Shown here piece after piece: positions 63,062 to 64,000 of a stretch of DNA of 64,000 bases. This DNA comes from Mucilaginibacter agri (GTDB taxonomy: Bacteria > Bacteroidota > Bacteroidia > Sphingobacteriales > Sphingobacteriaceae), in the NCBI RefSeq assembly GCF_009928685.1, contig NZ_WWEO01000037.1, positions 1 through 64,000 on the forward strand, read 5' to 3'. Each line of letters starts with the position of its first letter. Within the stretch, counting starts at the first letter, position 1. The notes beneath the pieces are model-generated. The model was not told the DNA's origin and did not search any database. It saw nothing but the letters and a program-made list of their open reading frames with translations. Position numbers and translations under genes: made by a program.

Positions 63062-63321
63062 TTAATACCGGTGCTGAAAAATGGAATTACAGAGCCGGCA
63101 TTCGTGGACAGAATTTTCAGGTGGATGATATGATGTACTCATGCGGTACCTTTACGCTTAACCTCGCTGCCGGGCTACCGGCGAGCAGTACCATCACAGC
63201 TGCAGACCTGAGCACAGGCAAAATAAGATGGACTAATAATAATCTACCTTTTTCTATTGGCAGCTCTGTTGCACCTTGCGTATCAATAAGGGGCAATGGA
63301 TATTCAAGCGATATACAATAG
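63022..63321 (+). pseudogene. 3' fragment of a surface or repeat protein
   Basis: The plus frame is open from 63022 to 63321 but has no true start: YSNPDINTGAEKWNYRAGIRG, then DDMMYSCGTFTLNLAAGLPASSTITAADLSTGKIRW, ending VSIRGNGYSSDIQ. It looks like the last 90 residues of a secreted beta-repeat protein. It is truncated at about the place where the minus-strand membrane-protein fragment begins. Confidence 0.55.
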
Positions 63322-63590
63322 AATTTTAGTCAATTAACTTTGGGAACAATTTGGCTGCAAGGGTTAGATTTTATATACCCAACCCTGATAAAAGGTAGAT
63401 ATTATAGCATTCTGACATCCAAATAACACGATTTTTTTCGTTTGTACTTATATTTGTATTGCAAGGATCTCTTACCAGCGTACTTCCGCAGGCATCATTA
63501 AACACTGCAACTCTTCTGAGCATCAACTCTGCTTTCAACGCATTCTAAGGGGCGAGATCTTAAGCATTTCACTTAAATATATTTTTATAA

Positions 63591-64000
63591 ATGAGGCAAC
63601 TTAAAATAAGTGAGTCAATCACCAATCGTGAGACAGCATCGTTGAATCAGTATTTATCAGATATTGCCAAGATTCCGATGGTTACTCCGCAGGAAGAAGT
63701 GACATTGACGCAAAAAATCAGGGAAGGGGACCAGGCAGCTTTGGAAAGATTAACAACTGCCAATTTACGGTTCGTGGTTTCCGTAGCAAAACAATATCAA
63801 AGTTCGGGTCTGACACTAGGTGACCTGATCAACGAAGGCAATGTAGGTTTAGTTAAAGCCGCCAAGCGGTTTGACGAAACCAAAGGCTTTAAATTTATAT
63901 CGTATGCGGTTTGGTGGATACGCCAGTCCATACTCGCGGCTATCAACGATCAATCAAGGATGGTCAGACTACCCGCAAATAAAGTCGGCGATATCGCCAG
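63591..64000 (+). CDS. rpoD: RNA polymerase sigma factor RpoD/SigA (partial, 5' end)
   Basis: 136 residues to the window edge, starting [22 protein letters not shown] and containing region 2: [37 protein letters not shown] and [17 protein letters not shown]. The MRQLKI...ITNRE start is the hallmark of the primary sigma factor of Bacteroidetes. It is a paralogue of the sigma-factor gene at 26427. Confidence 0.93.
   Translation, partial: MRQLKISESITNRETASLNQYLSDIAKIPMVTPQEEVTLTQKIREGDQAALERLTTANLRFVVSVAKQYQSSGLTLGDLINEGNVGLVKAAKRFDETKGFKFISYAVWWIRQSILAAINDQSRMVRLPANKVGDIA

Overview
The window looks like chromosome of a Bacteroidetes bacterium of the Sphingobacteriaceae type (Mucilaginibacter/Pedobacter-like). 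This rests on the CTnDOT-style tra genes, an RteC regulator, short RpoD-like sigma factors, a zinc-less DksA-like protein, few Shine-Dalgarno sequences and many small proteins of the kind seen in that family. No rRNA or tRNA gene was found.

Left part (1-29 kb): the 3' end of a LamG-like gene; an AbiEi/AbiEii-type toxin-antitoxin pair with a large palindromic operator; a LexA/CI-like S24 repressor; an IS630-like transposase; a multi-PAS histidine kinase; and an MFS permease. Next comes a RiPP-like cluster (10.4-15.4 kb). Its parts are a precursor with seven 16-residue Cys/Thr/Ser repeats, a stand-alone lyase-like protein, a fused recognition-domain/kinase/LanC cyclase, and a luciferase-like flavin monooxygenase. 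I read it as a split lanthipeptide synthetase system. Ordinary genes follow: DUF72, an Fpg-like glycosylase without zinc cysteines, a DksA-like protein, an Hsp20 gene with a sigma54-type promoter, a histone-H1-like protein, the gluconeogenic pair fbp-pckA, a DUF1015/sigma-factor pair, and Lrp and Crp regulators.

Middle part (29-56 kb): a conjugation module transcribed left to right. RteC is followed by a strongly structured leader with a boxA-like sequence, a primase, a long hairpin that could belong to oriT, a MobC-like relaxosome protein, a strikingly regular 8-nt-phased repeat array (34 units), the relaxase, ParA, and TraB/E/F/G, with three tandem paralogues of a periplasmic Tra protein, then TraJ-N. 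After these come a 1,811-residue methylase-helicase, the coupling protein, an M23 peptidase, an ArdC-like protein, a DUF4099 protein and a Toprim-like protein. No integrase lies in the window, so the element is either larger than the window, degraded, or mobilised in trans.

Right part (57-64 kb): damage-response cargo (UmuD/UmuC-like and SRAP) shares a CTAA-N5-TTAG palindrome in its promoters with another gene at 3.8 kb. Several relics follow: a second DksA-like remnant in this part of the window's three-copy family, a CHC2 finger gene with an in-frame stop, and two genes truncated at about the same point near 63.04 kb. A GIN-domain secreted protein, small conserved proteins and the start of a second RpoD-like sigma factor complete the window.
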